From assembly GCF_001672815.1 (NCBI RefSeq), contig NZ_LZKK01000067.1, forward strand, positions 1-38,486: a stretch of DNA of 38,486 nt. Direction: 5' to 3'. This DNA is from Mycobacterium sp. E796. Lineage in GTDB: Bacteria; Actinomycetota; Actinomycetes; Mycobacteriales; Mycobacteriaceae. The notes below the pieces were generated by a model, which worked only from the letters and a program-made list of their open reading frames with translations, made no database searches and was not told the origin of the DNA. Position numbers and translations under genes: made by a program. Shown here piece after piece: positions 24,643 to 32,071 of the stretch (positions are counted from its first letter, which is position 1; each line of letters opens with the position of its first letter).

Positions 24643-24648
24643 ACAGTA
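24643..24648 (-). promoter_or_regulatory. -10 element of a leaderless promoter for the SDR cluster
   Basis: TACTGT on the minus strand fits the mycobacterial TANNNT -10 pattern. The seven bases before ATG 24635 leave room for transcription to begin at the start codon itself. No clear -35 hexamer was recognised, which is common in mycobacteria. Confidence 0.45.
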
Positions 24649-25113
24649 CCGAGGCACTCCGAGAATGAGAAGCCCGTAACTGAGGCGCCTCCGGGCTATG
24701 CCGCCGCTATTGCCCGCGTCCGAGCACCCAGCGACAAGGCGTCTCGCCGCGCCGATCAGCGAACTTCGAAAACTGACCCGAAATTCGCTCTCGGCCCCGC
24801 CGAGCTGAGCGATCGCGGGTGCGCTGGATGGGGCGTATAGTCGTCAGTGAAGTCCGTTCTGGACAGGTCGCCGTTTAGCTAAAAGCGGTTAGTCAGCCGC
24901 ACTGCTGCTGAGCATGGCGTGGCTCCGGCGAAAACACTCCGGTCACCCTTCGTTGTTGCTGCGTGCGCTGATCACCGACTTCTCCGGCGGATACAGGTGT
25001 AGCGGAGGCGACTGTGCGCATATCCTGCGATGCCGCGCTGCACACGACCCAGAAAGTGGGCCAATAATGCAAATTTCTTCCCCCGCAAATCTTTTCGCGA
25101 CACGTTCTAGCCG
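24649..25113. other. Long intergenic region upstream of the sigma factor gene
   Basis: About 465 bases between the divergent SDR cluster and the sigma factor gene. Visible sites are a consensus-like -10 TATAGT at 24836-24841 preceded by GCG, and a 10-bp palindrome TTTAGCTAAA at 24874-24883. No convincing open reading frame for an anti-sigma factor is present on either strand; the frames that exist lack motifs and ribosome-binding sites. A SigF-type GTTT-N15-17-GGGTA promoter was looked for and not found. The length suggests a long 5' leader or several promoters. Confidence 0.4.
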
Positions 25114-25923
25114 ATGACCGGCGTAGCGACGCCCGCACGACCTATTCGACCAGCCAGAACCCAAACGGACGACTCCTACGACGACGTTGTCGAGATGTTC
25201 GTGGTGCTGCGCCTGCTGCCGGCGGAATCCCACGAGTACGGCCGGCAGAGGGAACGCATCGTCGCTCGATGCCTACCGCTGGCGGACCACGTGGCCAGCC
25301 ACTTCGCCCGGCGCGGAGAAGGTCTCGACGACCTGACTCAGGTCGCGCGTCTCGGGCTGATGAACGCCATCAACCGCTTCGACCCGGACAAGGGGCCCAG
25401 CTTCATCGGTTTCGCGGTTCCCACCATGATGGGCGAGGTTCGGCGGTACTTCCGCGACTACAGCTGGGGCATGCGGGTGCCGCGCCGTCTGCGTGAACTG
25501 CATGTCCAAATCAGCCGCACCACCAGCGATTTGGCCCAGAAGCTGGGTCGAGCACCCACCGCCGGTGAGCTGTCTGCCGTGCTGGAGGTCCCGCGCGAGG
25601 AAATCATCGAATGCCTGGTCGCCGGCGATGCCTACCGGCTCGACTCTCTGGACGCGCCGCTCGGCGCCGACGGTTCGGGCAAGCCCCGCCTGGTGGCCGA
25701 TGCGGTCGGCGGCGTCGATCCGCAAATCGAGCACATCACCAACCGGGAAGCCGTGCGTGCCATCGTGGGCGCGCTCCCCGAGCGGGAACGTCAAGTGCTC
25801 CACATGCGGTTCTTCGAGTCGATGACCCAAAGCCAGATCGCCGAGCGGATCGGCGTGTCGCAGATGCAGGTCTCTCGCATCCTGGCCCACACCTTGCGCT
25901 GCCTGCGCGACCAACTGGAGTAG
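25114..25923 (+). CDS. SigF-family alternative RNA polymerase sigma factor
   Basis: 269 residues from ATG 25114. It aligns by eye with M. tuberculosis SigF across its length. Region 2 has RCLPLADHVASHFARRGEGLDDLTQVARLGLMNA with the core-binding DDLxQ, and FIGFAVPTMMGEVRRYFRD. Region 3 starts RVPRRLRELH, and region 4 has LPERERQVLHMRFFESMTQSQIAERIGVSQMQVSRILA, the -35 helix-turn-helix. The N-terminus is about ten residues longer than SigF. Unlike sigF, which follows its anti-sigma gene usfX/rsbW, no anti-sigma gene is adjacent. It is a paralogue rather than sigF itself (inference). The lipoprotein and DUF2231 genes downstream may be its targets. Confidence 0.9.
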   Translation: MTGVATPARPIRPARTQTDDSYDDVVEMFVVLRLLPAESHEYGRQRERIVARCLPLADHVASHFARRGEGLDDLTQVARLGLMNAINRFDPDKGPSFIGFAVPTMMGEVRRYFRDYSWGMRVPRRLRELHVQISRTTSDLAQKLGRAPTAGELSAVLEVPREEIIECLVAGDAYRLDSLDAPLGADGSGKPRLVADAVGGVDPQIEHITNREAVRAIVGALPERERQVLHMRFFESMTQSQIAERIGVSQMQVSRILAHTLRCLRDQLE

Positions 25924-26039
25924 GTCGCCTACTACCGGCGCGGCCCGGCAGGACCTTCGGGGACACCTGGCGATGTACTGTGCGATTCGGAAACGGGTCG
26001 ACTGTGTCGCCAGAATCAGCCTGGAAGGAGCGCGATGCG

Positions 26040-26678
26040 ATGAGGGTTTCTCGGACGTCTCGGACCGTAGTCGCCGGCGTCGCGCTGGCCACGGCGCTGA
26101 CGGTGGCGGTGGCCGGCTGCGGCAACAAGTCAGGCACCACCACGTCATCGACATCGAAGCCAGGCTCGTCCGGCCCGGCGTCGAGCAGCGGCAGCGCGGC
26201 GCCCACCTCCGCGCCCGCGGCACCGGCAAACGACTACACGGGGTGGCTGATCAAGGCGACCGATATCAACGCGCCGATCCAGTTCAATGCCGGCCCCCCG
26301 ACAAATAATCCGAACGGGCAGCCCGGCGCCGCCATAACCTTCAGCACCGACGACAACAGCCACGTCATCAAAGACACCATCCAGGTGCTCGCGGACCCCG
26401 GCGCCGCCACGAACGCCCTGAACGCGGCCAAGGGCGCGCAGGGCAACAACATCAAGAACCCGAGCGCGCAACCGTTCAATGTCGGAACCGGCGGAACGAC
26501 CGTGTCCGGCAACGCGCCGGACAACTCCAAGGGCGTCTTGGTACTGATGTTCACCGAGGGCAAGGCCTTCGTCACGCTCGAATTCGACGGCCCGGTCGAT
26601 TCGCTCCCGCCACAGGACTTCGTCACCGACGTGGCCCAGAAGCAAGACGACGCGGTGAAGAAGGGGCTTGGCGGCTGA
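26040..26678 (+). CDS. Putative lipoprotein with Ser/Thr-rich linker
   Basis: 212 residues from ATG 26040, with AAGGAG nine bases upstream. A lipoprotein signal peptide ends in the lipobox VAGC, with the lipidated Cys at 27. Residues 29-60 are a Ser/Thr/Ala/Pro-rich linker, then comes a folded domain beginning DYTGWLIKATDINAPIQF. No enzyme motif is visible. The first part of the domain recurs as a short fragment at 30622-30714. The stop is 3 bases before the DUF2231 gene, so both are in one operon. Probably exposed on the outer face of the cell membrane; function unknown. Confidence 0.82.
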   Translation: MRVSRTSRTVVAGVALATALTVAVAGCGNKSGTTTSSTSKPGSSGPASSSGSAAPTSAPAAPANDYTGWLIKATDINAPIQFNAGPPTNNPNGQPGAAITFSTDDNSHVIKDTIQVLADPGAATNALNAAKGAQGNNIKNPSAQPFNVGTGGTTVSGNAPDNSKGVLVLMFTEGKAFVTLEFDGPVDSLPPQDFVTDVAQKQDDAVKKGLGG

Positions 26679-26681
26679 CAC

Positions 26682-27173
26682 ATGGACGTCGTCAACGGTC
26701 TGCCCGCTCATGCCCTGTTGCTACATCTGGTGGTGGTGTTCGTGCCGCTGACCGCCCTGCTCGAAATCGTGTGCGGCCTGTGGGCGCCCGCCCGCCGGGG
26801 CCAGCTGATGTGGTTCACGCTGGCGCTGGCCACCGCGACGATGGTGGTCACGCCCATCACCGTCGACGCCGGGGAATGGCTCTATGACCTCAGGAAACAG
26901 CCCAGCCCCATCCTCCAGGAGCATGCCGAGCGGGGCAGCACCATGGTCTATTTCGCCGCCGCGATGCTGGCGGTCGCGGTCGGGCTCGTGGTGCTGCGCG
27001 TGGTCGAACGCCGATCCGCCAAGCGCCGGGTCGTCGCCAATCTCATTGTCGCGATAATCGTTCTCGCCGTGGGCATCTCGTCGACGATTCAGGTGTACCG
27101 CACGGGCGACGCGGGTGCCCAATCGGTCTGGGGCGGCGAGATAGCGCGGCTGAAGAAATCCAACGGGACTTAG
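26682..27173 (+). CDS. DUF2231 family membrane protein
   Basis: 163 residues from ATG 26682. The start GLPAHALLLHLVVVFVPLTALLEI is typical of DUF2231, with paired histidines in the first membrane helix (H10, H15). Four membrane helices are expected (about 7-30, 42-62, 88-108, 118-138), and the C-terminus carries YRTGDAGAQSVWGG, also a family mark. Conserved His residues in the helices suggest metal or heme binding, but this is not established. It follows the lipoprotein by 3 bases and converges on the sulfite-oxidase-family gene. Confidence 0.85.
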   Translation: MDVVNGLPAHALLLHLVVVFVPLTALLEIVCGLWAPARRGQLMWFTLALATATMVVTPITVDAGEWLYDLRKQPSPILQEHAERGSTMVYFAAAMLAVAVGLVVLRVVERRSAKRRVVANLIVAIIVLAVGISSTIQVYRTGDAGAQSVWGGEIARLKKSNGT

Positions 27174-27237
27174 CCGCGGCATCTATGGCGGCGACCCGCT
27201 TCGCCCGGCTCCGCCGCCCTCGCGATCGCCGCGGCGC

Positions 27238-28356
27238 TCACGCCACGCTCAGCGCCACGCGCGCCCACGCATTATTGGCGTACCCACGCGGGTTCCACAG
27301 CGACGCCGCCGACTCGGGCTGCGTCGCGCCGGTGTCGTCCCAGGCGCGTGCGGTGATGCGCAACGGCCCGGGAGCGGCGTCGACGACCAGCGACCACGGC
27401 CGCCACGACCACTTGCTGGGCGCGCAATGCAGGTCGGCTCGCCGCCAGGTGAGTCCGTCGTCGAGGGACACGTCGACGCGTTCGACGCTGCGGCCGTCGC
27501 CGGCGATTCCGTAGCCGCGGATGGTCAACGGGCCTCGCGATACCCGGTCGCCGTCGGTGGGATCGAGAATGTCGCAGTTCAGCGCCAATGACGACAGCGC
27601 AATGCCTTCGCCCGCGGTCGCGGCGTCGGCGTCGGCGTCCGGAGGCAGGATGCGGTAGTCGTGCGCCTGGAAGTAGTTGTCCGACGGACCATGTCGCACG
27701 GTGACGGCGGTGACCCATTTGACGCTGCGCGCCCCGATGTATCCGGGCACCACCACTCGGACCGGACCGCCGTGGGCGCGCGGAAGGGGCTCAGAGTTCA
27801 TCTGCCACGCCAGCAGAACTTCCGGCGCCATGGCCTTAGCCAGGGGAATCGAGCCGCCGTAGGGCTGGACGGGCCGCGCTTCCGGGGCGACGTCCGGGGC
27901 TTGGAACGCGACGTGCAGCCCATCCTCCTGGCGCGCGCCCGCGGCGGCGAGGACGTCCGCCAGCCGGACACCGCGCCATTGTGCAGTCGAGATCGCCCCG
28001 TGCGTCCACGGATCCTTGCCCGGTATCGGGCGCACCTGCAGCATCTCGGCGCGCCGATTGCCGGCGCACGCCAGGGTGGCCATCACATCGTGCTGCTGGA
28101 ATTCGGTCGTGAGCTGCTCGTACGTCAACGCGAGGGGGCTTTCCACCAGGCCGTCGACCGTCAGCCGCCACTGCTGCGGCGCGATATCGGGAAACTCACC
28201 GTGGTTGCGGGCATAGAACGCGTCTATCGGGGTGATCTCGCTGGCGGCCAGTACCGCGGGCGGCGGTTCGGCGTTGTACGGCACGCGTCCGCGCACGATC
28301 ATGTCGCTCCGCTTGCCCCACAATGGTGTGCCCGGGGCGATCGCGCTCGTCGTCAT
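27238..28356 (-). CDS. Sulfite-oxidase-family molybdopterin enzyme
   Basis: 372 residues from ATG 28356; an ATG three codons upstream (28365) is also possible. The N-terminal molybdopterin domain contains the Mo-coordinating Cys97 in ATLACAGNRRAEM, preceded by FYARNHGEFP and followed by GGPVRVVVPGYIGARSVKWV. The C-terminal part has the Mo-co dimerisation domain with VERVDVSLDDGLTWRRA. It lacks the heme b5 domain of animal enzymes and has no obvious Tat or Sec signal, so it should be cytoplasmic. The usual activity is oxidation of sulfite to sulfate, though related proteins act on other sulfur compounds. It is divergent from a LysR gene and shares a palindromic site with it. Confidence 0.9.
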   Translation of the reverse strand: MTTSAIAPGTPLWGKRSDMIVRGRVPYNAEPPPAVLAASEITPIDAFYARNHGEFPDIAPQQWRLTVDGLVESPLALTYEQLTTEFQQHDVMATLACAGNRRAEMLQVRPIPGKDPWTHGAISTAQWRGVRLADVLAAAGARQEDGLHVAFQAPDVAPEARPVQPYGGSIPLAKAMAPEVLLAWQMNSEPLPRAHGGPVRVVVPGYIGARSVKWVTAVTVRHGPSDNYFQAHDYRILPPDADADAATAGEGIALSSLALNCDILDPTDGDRVSRGPLTIRGYGIAGDGRSVERVDVSLDDGLTWRRADLHCAPSKWSWRPWSLVVDAAPGPLRITARAWDDTGATQPESAASLWNPRGYANNAWARVALSVA

Positions 28357-28412
28357 GTAACCCATCGTTCCCGAGTCGAGCAGCCGCGGCCAGGGGGATG
28401 AATTTTGTGGGG

Positions 28413-28431
28413 TCACAAGCTTTACTTGTGA
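28413..28431. promoter_or_regulatory. 19-bp palindrome (LysR-type operator candidate)
   Basis: TCACAAG (28413-28419) and CTTGTGA (28425-28431) are perfect arms around CTTTA, giving a T-N11-A type core as bound by LysR proteins. Extra half-site-like TTTGTG (28404-28409) and CTCACAAAG (28443-28451) flank it. It lies between the divergent sulfite-oxidase and LysR genes, 48 bases before the LysR start. Confidence 0.65.
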
Positions 28432-28478
28432 CAGGCACAGATCTCACAAAGCCGCCTTGTGCCCGCCGGAGGATCGTC

Positions 28479-29420
28479 ATGCCGCTCAGTACCCACATGC
28501 CCGACCTGTCCGCATTCGAGATTTTCACGGCGATCGCCCGGACCGGCAGCCTGGCCGCCGCGGGCCGGGAATTCGGGCTGACGCAGCAGGCCATTTCGGC
28601 GCGGCTGGCCTCGATCGAGGCGCAAACCGGCATCGCGTTGGTCGTGCGTAGCCCGCGCGGTTCGCGGCTGACGCCCGCCGGAGTAGTGGTCGCCGAGTGG
28701 GCGGATCGGCTGCTCGACGTCGCCCAATACGTCGACGCGGGGTTGGCATCTCTGCGATCGGAAAGGCGCAGGCGTGTCAAAGTGGCGGCCAGCCTGACAA
28801 TCGCCGAACAGCTCATGCCGCGCTGGCTGGTATCGCTGCAGGTTGCGGCGAGCAGGTTGGGCGCCACGCCGCCCGAAGTCATCATGACCGCGACCAACAG
28901 CGACCAGGTGATCGCCGCCGTGAGCGACGGGAAGGTCGATCTCGGATTCATCGAAACCCCGCACGCACCAAAGGGATTGCGCACCCGGGTGGTCGGCCAC
29001 GACGACCTGGTGTTGATCGTTGCCGCCGATCACAAGTGGGCGCAGCGCCAGCGACCGATTACCGCGGCGGAACTCAGTCGCACACCGCTGGTGACCCGCG
29101 AACCGGGATCGGGGACGCGCGATTCGTTGACCGCCGCGCTCCGCCACGCCCTGGGCGACTCGACAGGACAGGCGGACCCGGTCCTCGAACTGTCCTCCGC
29201 CGCTGCGGTGCGCGCCGCCGTCGCGGCGGGTGCCGGACCCGCCGTGATGAGCCGGTTGGCCGTCGCCGACGACCTGGTGATCGGACGGCTGCGCACAGTG
29301 GAGGTCCCGGAGTTGGACCTGCGACGCCAACTGCGCGCCGTCTGGGTGGGCGGCCGCACGCCACCCGCCGGGGTGGCGCGGGACCTGCTCTCGCACATCA
29401 CCAGCCGGGCCGCGGGTTAG
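28479..29420 (+). CDS. LysR-family transcriptional regulator
   Basis: 313 residues from ATG 28479, with GGAGGAT five bases upstream. The winged helix-turn-helix is LSAFEIFTAIARTGSLAAAGREFGLTQQAISARLASIEAQTG, followed by the wing with RLTPAG. The C-terminal periplasmic-binding-protein-like effector domain includes VKVAASLTIAEQLMPRWL and DLVLIVAADHKWA. LysR proteins commonly regulate the gene divergent from them, here the sulfite-oxidase-family gene, using an inducer linked to its pathway. The palindrome at 28413-28431 is the likely binding site. Confidence 0.92.
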   Translation: MPLSTHMPDLSAFEIFTAIARTGSLAAAGREFGLTQQAISARLASIEAQTGIALVVRSPRGSRLTPAGVVVAEWADRLLDVAQYVDAGLASLRSERRRRVKVAASLTIAEQLMPRWLVSLQVAASRLGATPPEVIMTATNSDQVIAAVSDGKVDLGFIETPHAPKGLRTRVVGHDDLVLIVAADHKWAQRQRPITAAELSRTPLVTREPGSGTRDSLTAALRHALGDSTGQADPVLELSSAAAVRAAVAAGAGPAVMSRLAVADDLVIGRLRTVEVPELDLRRQLRAVWVGGRTPPAGVARDLLSHITSRAAG

Positions 29421-29460
29421 CACCCTTGCCGCAGCCTGCACCGTCGCATATGTTCCGTTC

Positions 29461-30612
29461 GTGGTGACGAGCGTCGTTCACGGACATTGCGAAGACAGCT
29501 TCGACAAGGTCCGGGCCGCGCTGGCCGACAACATCGGCTCCGGAGAAGAGGTCGGCGCGTGCATCGCCATCGACATCGACGGCGAAACCGTCGTCGACAT
29601 CTGGGGCGGTTTCACCGACGCGGCGCGCACCACCGCCTGGGCCGAGGACACCATCGTCAACGTGTGGAGCTCCACGAAGACGGTCACCAGCCTGGCTGCC
29701 CTGATGCTCATCGACCGCGGCCTGATCGAACCAACCGCACCGGTGGCCGAGTACTGGCCGGAATTCGCGGCGAACGGCAAGCGGGACATAGAGGTTCGCC
29801 ACATCCTGTCGCACACATCCGGTGTATCGGGCTGGGACTTACCGTTCGCCACCGAGGACATGTACGACTGGGACAAGGCCACTAGGGCCCTGGCCGCACA
29901 GGCGCCATGGTGGGAGCCCGGAACCGCCTCGGGGTATCACGCCCACAATCAGGGCCATCTCATCGGTGAGCTGATACGCCGGGTGACGGGGCAGTCGCTC
30001 AAGGCGTTCGTCCGCGACGAAATCGCCGGCCCGCTGGGCGCCGACTTCCAAATCGGTGCGGTGCGTGCCGATTACGACCGGATCGCCGAGATCGTCCCGC
30101 CGCCGCCCCTGGAGCTGCCACTCGAGGCGCTCCCCGAGGACAGCCCGATGCGCAAGACGTTCAGCGGGCCGCCGCCCAACGCCGAGGCCGCCAACACGCC
30201 GGCCTGGCGCGATGCCGACATGGGTGCCTTGAACGGGCATGGGAACGCGCGGTCGCTGGCCGCGATCCTGTCGGTGATTTCGTTGGGCGGCAAGGCTCGT
30301 GGGGTTCGGCTCCTCAAGCCCGAGACCGTCGAGCTGATCTTCGAAGAACAGGCCAGCGGTGTCGATCTCGTGCTGCCATCACCGCTGCGATGGGGCCTGG
30401 GGTACGGGCTTCCCCAAAAGGACGCGCTCCCCTACGTTCCCGACGAGAAGATCTGCTTCTGGGGCGGGTGGGGCGGCTCGATGGTGCTGATGTGGCCCGA
30501 ACGCAAGGCCACCGTCTCATACGTCATGAACAAGATGGGGCCGGGCGTTCTCGGATCGGACCGCATGGCGAGGTACGGGCAGTTGATTTTCGACGCGCTC
30601 GGGCCGGCCTGA
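29461..30612 (+). CDS. Beta-lactamase-fold serine hydrolase (class C / family VIII esterase type)
   Basis: 383 residues from GTG 29461; GTG 29464 is equally possible. The catalytic SxxK is S70-S-T-K73, the second motif Tyr is Y159 in GYHAHNQG, and the family segment HILSHTSG is at 114-121. Near the C-terminus WGGWGGS replaces the KTG box, as in esterases of this fold. There is no signal peptide, so the protein is probably cytoplasmic. Mycobacterial relatives are annotated LipL or LipD-type esterases. The substrate is unknown. It follows the LysR gene by 40 bases and may be read with it. Confidence 0.87.
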   Translation: MVTSVVHGHCEDSFDKVRAALADNIGSGEEVGACIAIDIDGETVVDIWGGFTDAARTTAWAEDTIVNVWSSTKTVTSLAALMLIDRGLIEPTAPVAEYWPEFAANGKRDIEVRHILSHTSGVSGWDLPFATEDMYDWDKATRALAAQAPWWEPGTASGYHAHNQGHLIGELIRRVTGQSLKAFVRDEIAGPLGADFQIGAVRADYDRIAEIVPPPPLELPLEALPEDSPMRKTFSGPPPNAEAANTPAWRDADMGALNGHGNARSLAAILSVISLGGKARGVRLLKPETVELIFEEQASGVDLVLPSPLRWGLGYGLPQKDALPYVPDEKICFWGGWGGSMVLMWPERKATVSYVMNKMGPGVLGSDRMARYGQLIFDALGPA

Positions 30613-30621
30613 TGGCGCGCG

Positions 30622-30714
30622 GTGTCCGCCGCGCCGCCCGACGACACCGGGTTGCTGATCCGGGCCGGCGACATCAACGGGCCCATCTACGACAGCAGGC
30701 GAGGGCCGGTTTAG
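30622..30714 (+). pseudogene. Fragment related to the lipoprotein at 26040
   Basis: An open stretch of 30 codons (GTG 30622 to TAG 30712-30714) reads TGLLIRAGDINGPI. This matches TGWLIKATDINAPI in the lipoprotein encoded 4 kb upstream at 10 of 14 positions, with the same Pro/Ala-Asp-rich lead-in. Signal peptide, lipobox and the rest of the domain are missing, and the frame ends soon after. A decayed paralogue is the simplest reading; chance similarity cannot be excluded. Confidence 0.4.
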
Positions 30715-30726
30715 CGGTGACGTAAT

Positions 30727-30743
30727 CCTGCCGCCGAGGCAGG
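30727..30743 (+). terminator. Short stem-loop after the esterase gene
   Basis: CCTGCC (30727-30732) pairs with GGCAGG (30738-30743) around GCCGA. It lies about 115 bases after the esterase stop and before the promoter of the next small gene. There is no T-tract; assignment rests on position. Confidence 0.35.
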
Positions 30744-30814
30744 TGGCTGTCTGCGGACTGGTAGGCGATGACATCAGTGTATCGGAACGACGCAGATCCC
30801 TTGCAGCGCAGGGA

Positions 30815-30843
30815 TTGTGTGCGGTTGCCGCGGCGGATATGGT
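30815..30843 (+). promoter_or_regulatory. Promoter candidate for the small membrane protein
   Basis: TTGTGT (30815-30820), a 17-base spacer and TATGGT (30838-30843) fit the -35/-10 layout of a SigA-type promoter. It lies 64 bases before the GTG at 30907. Judged by eye only. Confidence 0.35.
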
Positions 30844-30906
30844 CAAGAAGTTCCAACCACAGGACAGTCTCAACCCAACCACGGAACTCCAACGAGGGGG
30901 TGCACC

Positions 30907-31227
30907 GTGAGACAACCGGAACTAACCAGCCTCATCGGCCTGCGCGACAGTGACGGCGATCAGCTACACCTCGTTCGCCTCGATCGGGCCAATGGCTCCC
31001 GCAGGTATTTGATGGCAATCGGTCAGGAGAGGGTGTTCCTGACTCCTGGCGATCTGGATCGGCTGAGCACCGTCATCCGGTGCGAAGTAGGTGGCCGGAA
31101 TGACGATCTGAAGGCCGCGTTTAGGTTCCTCGCCCACGCAATCTGGCTCCTGATCATCGTCGCGGTGTTGTCGCTCCTCGCGTCCGCACTCAGCGGGCCC
31201 TTGTTTGCCTACCCATGGTCGAACTGA
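30907..31227 (+). CDS. Small protein with one C-terminal membrane helix
   Basis: 106 residues from GTG 30907, placed by GAGGGGG six bases upstream. The N-terminal half is soluble and looks beta-rich (TSLIGLRDSDGDQLHLVRLD, RRYLMAIGQERVFLTPGDLDRL). The C-terminal half holds a single hydrophobic helix (HAIWLLIIVAVLSLLASALS). I do not recognise the family. It stands alone with its own promoter candidate; the short frame at 31215 overlaps its end. Confidence 0.65.
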   Translation: MRQPELTSLIGLRDSDGDQLHLVRLDRANGSRRYLMAIGQERVFLTPGDLDRLSTVIRCEVGGRNDDLKAAFRFLAHAIWLLIIVAVLSLLASALSGPLFAYPWSN

Positions 31228-31409
31228 AGTCATTCGGTGCGTGGTCTCCGATTCTTCGGCGAAGGCGACGACGGACGGCTCCAGGGGGGACGTTGCTGAT
31301 GTTCACCTCGGGCAAGGCGCTCGCCGAGCTCGCACTCGTACCCCCGAACCTCGTATCCGGCGTGGGTCTTAAGCAAGCCGCGGCGATCAAGAACGGCCTG
31401 GCGGGCTGA
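31215..31409 (+). CDS. Hypothetical short ORF, doubtful
   Basis: 64 codons from ATG 31215, overlapping the previous gene by 13 bases. The first 28 residues are Arg-rich and look non-coding. From the internal ATG at 31299 the product reads MFTSGKALAELALVPPNLVS and ends GLKQAAAIKNGLAG, which has a more protein-like composition. It could be a short gene or a remnant of a longer one. There is no clear Shine-Dalgarno sequence, and no family is recognised. Confidence 0.3.
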   Translation: MVELKSFGAWSPILRRRRRRTAPGGTLLMFTSGKALAELALVPPNLVSGVGLKQAAAIKNGLAG

Positions 31410-31416
31410 ACGCCGG

Positions 31417-31893
31417 TCAGCCGGTCGGGGTGAGCAGAAACAGGCGGAACTGGCGCCCGCCGGCGCGGTCCTGCGCGATCTGATAATTCGGCCAGTGTGC
31501 GACCACCCGGGCCCACGCCTTGTCGCGCTCCTCGCCGGTGAGCAACCTCACCTTCGCGACGAAACGGTGCCCGCGCCTGCGCACGGTAACCCGTTGCGTT
31601 GCTTTCAGATTCGCCGACCACGACGGGTGCCGGTCCAGGCCCCAATTGGATCCGACCACGATCAGCGAATCCCCGTCGGGAACGCACTGCACGGTGGCCG
31701 TGCGCGCAAGGCCCGTCTTGCGCCCGGAGGTGGTCACCTGGACGTTGGGCACGCCGGTGAGGTCCAGGACGCCCACACGTCCGTTCGTTGCGAACCGGAG
31801 GAAGGCTTCGAGCCCTTCGGCGACGGGTCGCCCCCGCAGGATCAACCACCTGTATGCCGTCGGGTTTCGCGCCACCCGCTGCAGCGGATTCAC
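31417..31893 (-). CDS. Ddn-like F420-dependent (deazaflavin) nitroreductase-family protein
   Basis: 158 residues from GTG 31893. It matches the Ddn/Rv3547 family pattern: VTTSGRKTGLARTATVQCV (the TGRKTG motif), then LIVVGSNWGLDRHPSWSANLKATQRVTV (the NP-W--NL pattern), and late WPNYQIAQDRAGGR. These proteins are split-beta-barrel F420-binding reductases; Ddn reduces quinones and activates nitroimidazoles. The start is supported by TACAGT ending 6 bases before the GTG, a leaderless arrangement. The open frame continues upstream across an inverted repeat and is rejected there. It is divergent from the TetR gene heading the P450 operon. Confidence 0.85.
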   Translation of the reverse strand: MNPLQRVARNPTAYRWLILRGRPVAEGLEAFLRFATNGRVGVLDLTGVPNVQVTTSGRKTGLARTATVQCVPDGDSLIVVGSNWGLDRHPSWSANLKATQRVTVRRRGHRFVAKVRLLTGEERDKAWARVVAHWPNYQIAQDRAGGRQFRLFLLTPTG

Positions 31894-31899
31894 ACGCGT

Positions 31900-31905
31900 A
31901 CTGTA
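31900..31905 (-). promoter_or_regulatory. -10 element of a leaderless promoter for the Ddn-like gene
   Basis: TACAGT on the minus strand (complement of 31900-31905) fits TANNNT. Six bases (ACGCGT) separate it from the GTG at 31893, so transcription probably starts at the first base of the start codon. Confidence 0.5.
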
Positions 31906-31988
31906 GTCCCGCCCGGTCGGATCAAATCGTCGGGACCGCCCCGGATTTCGACTAACGGGGCACGTCGGCTGCGACCGACAGTCGCCGA

Positions 31989-32038
31989 GCCTGTAAATCC
32001 GCAGGAGAATACGAGTAAGGGCCTGCGAAATTACAGGC
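31989..32038. repeat. 17-bp inverted repeat in a divergent intergenic region
   Basis: 31989-32005 (GCCTGTAAATCCGCAGG) and 32022-32038 (CCTGCGAAATTACAGGC) pair at 15 of 17 positions around a 16-base loop. It lies between the Ddn-like gene and the TetR gene, upstream of both starts. It could be a cruciform-type operator, an RNA hairpin in a leader, or the end of a small mobile repeat; the sequence alone does not decide. Confidence 0.6.
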
Positions 32039-32071
32039 GCGCCGAATTGAGCGGATCCCGAGGCGGCGAGC

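Noticed and set aside
22766..24679. A 637-codon plus-strand open frame opposite the FAD monooxygenase and SDR
   Set aside because: It has no recognisable motif and the minus-strand genes carry full family signatures.
25114..25923. Naming the gene sigF
   Set aside because: The anti-sigma partner that precedes sigF in known mycobacteria is absent, so a paralogue is more likely.
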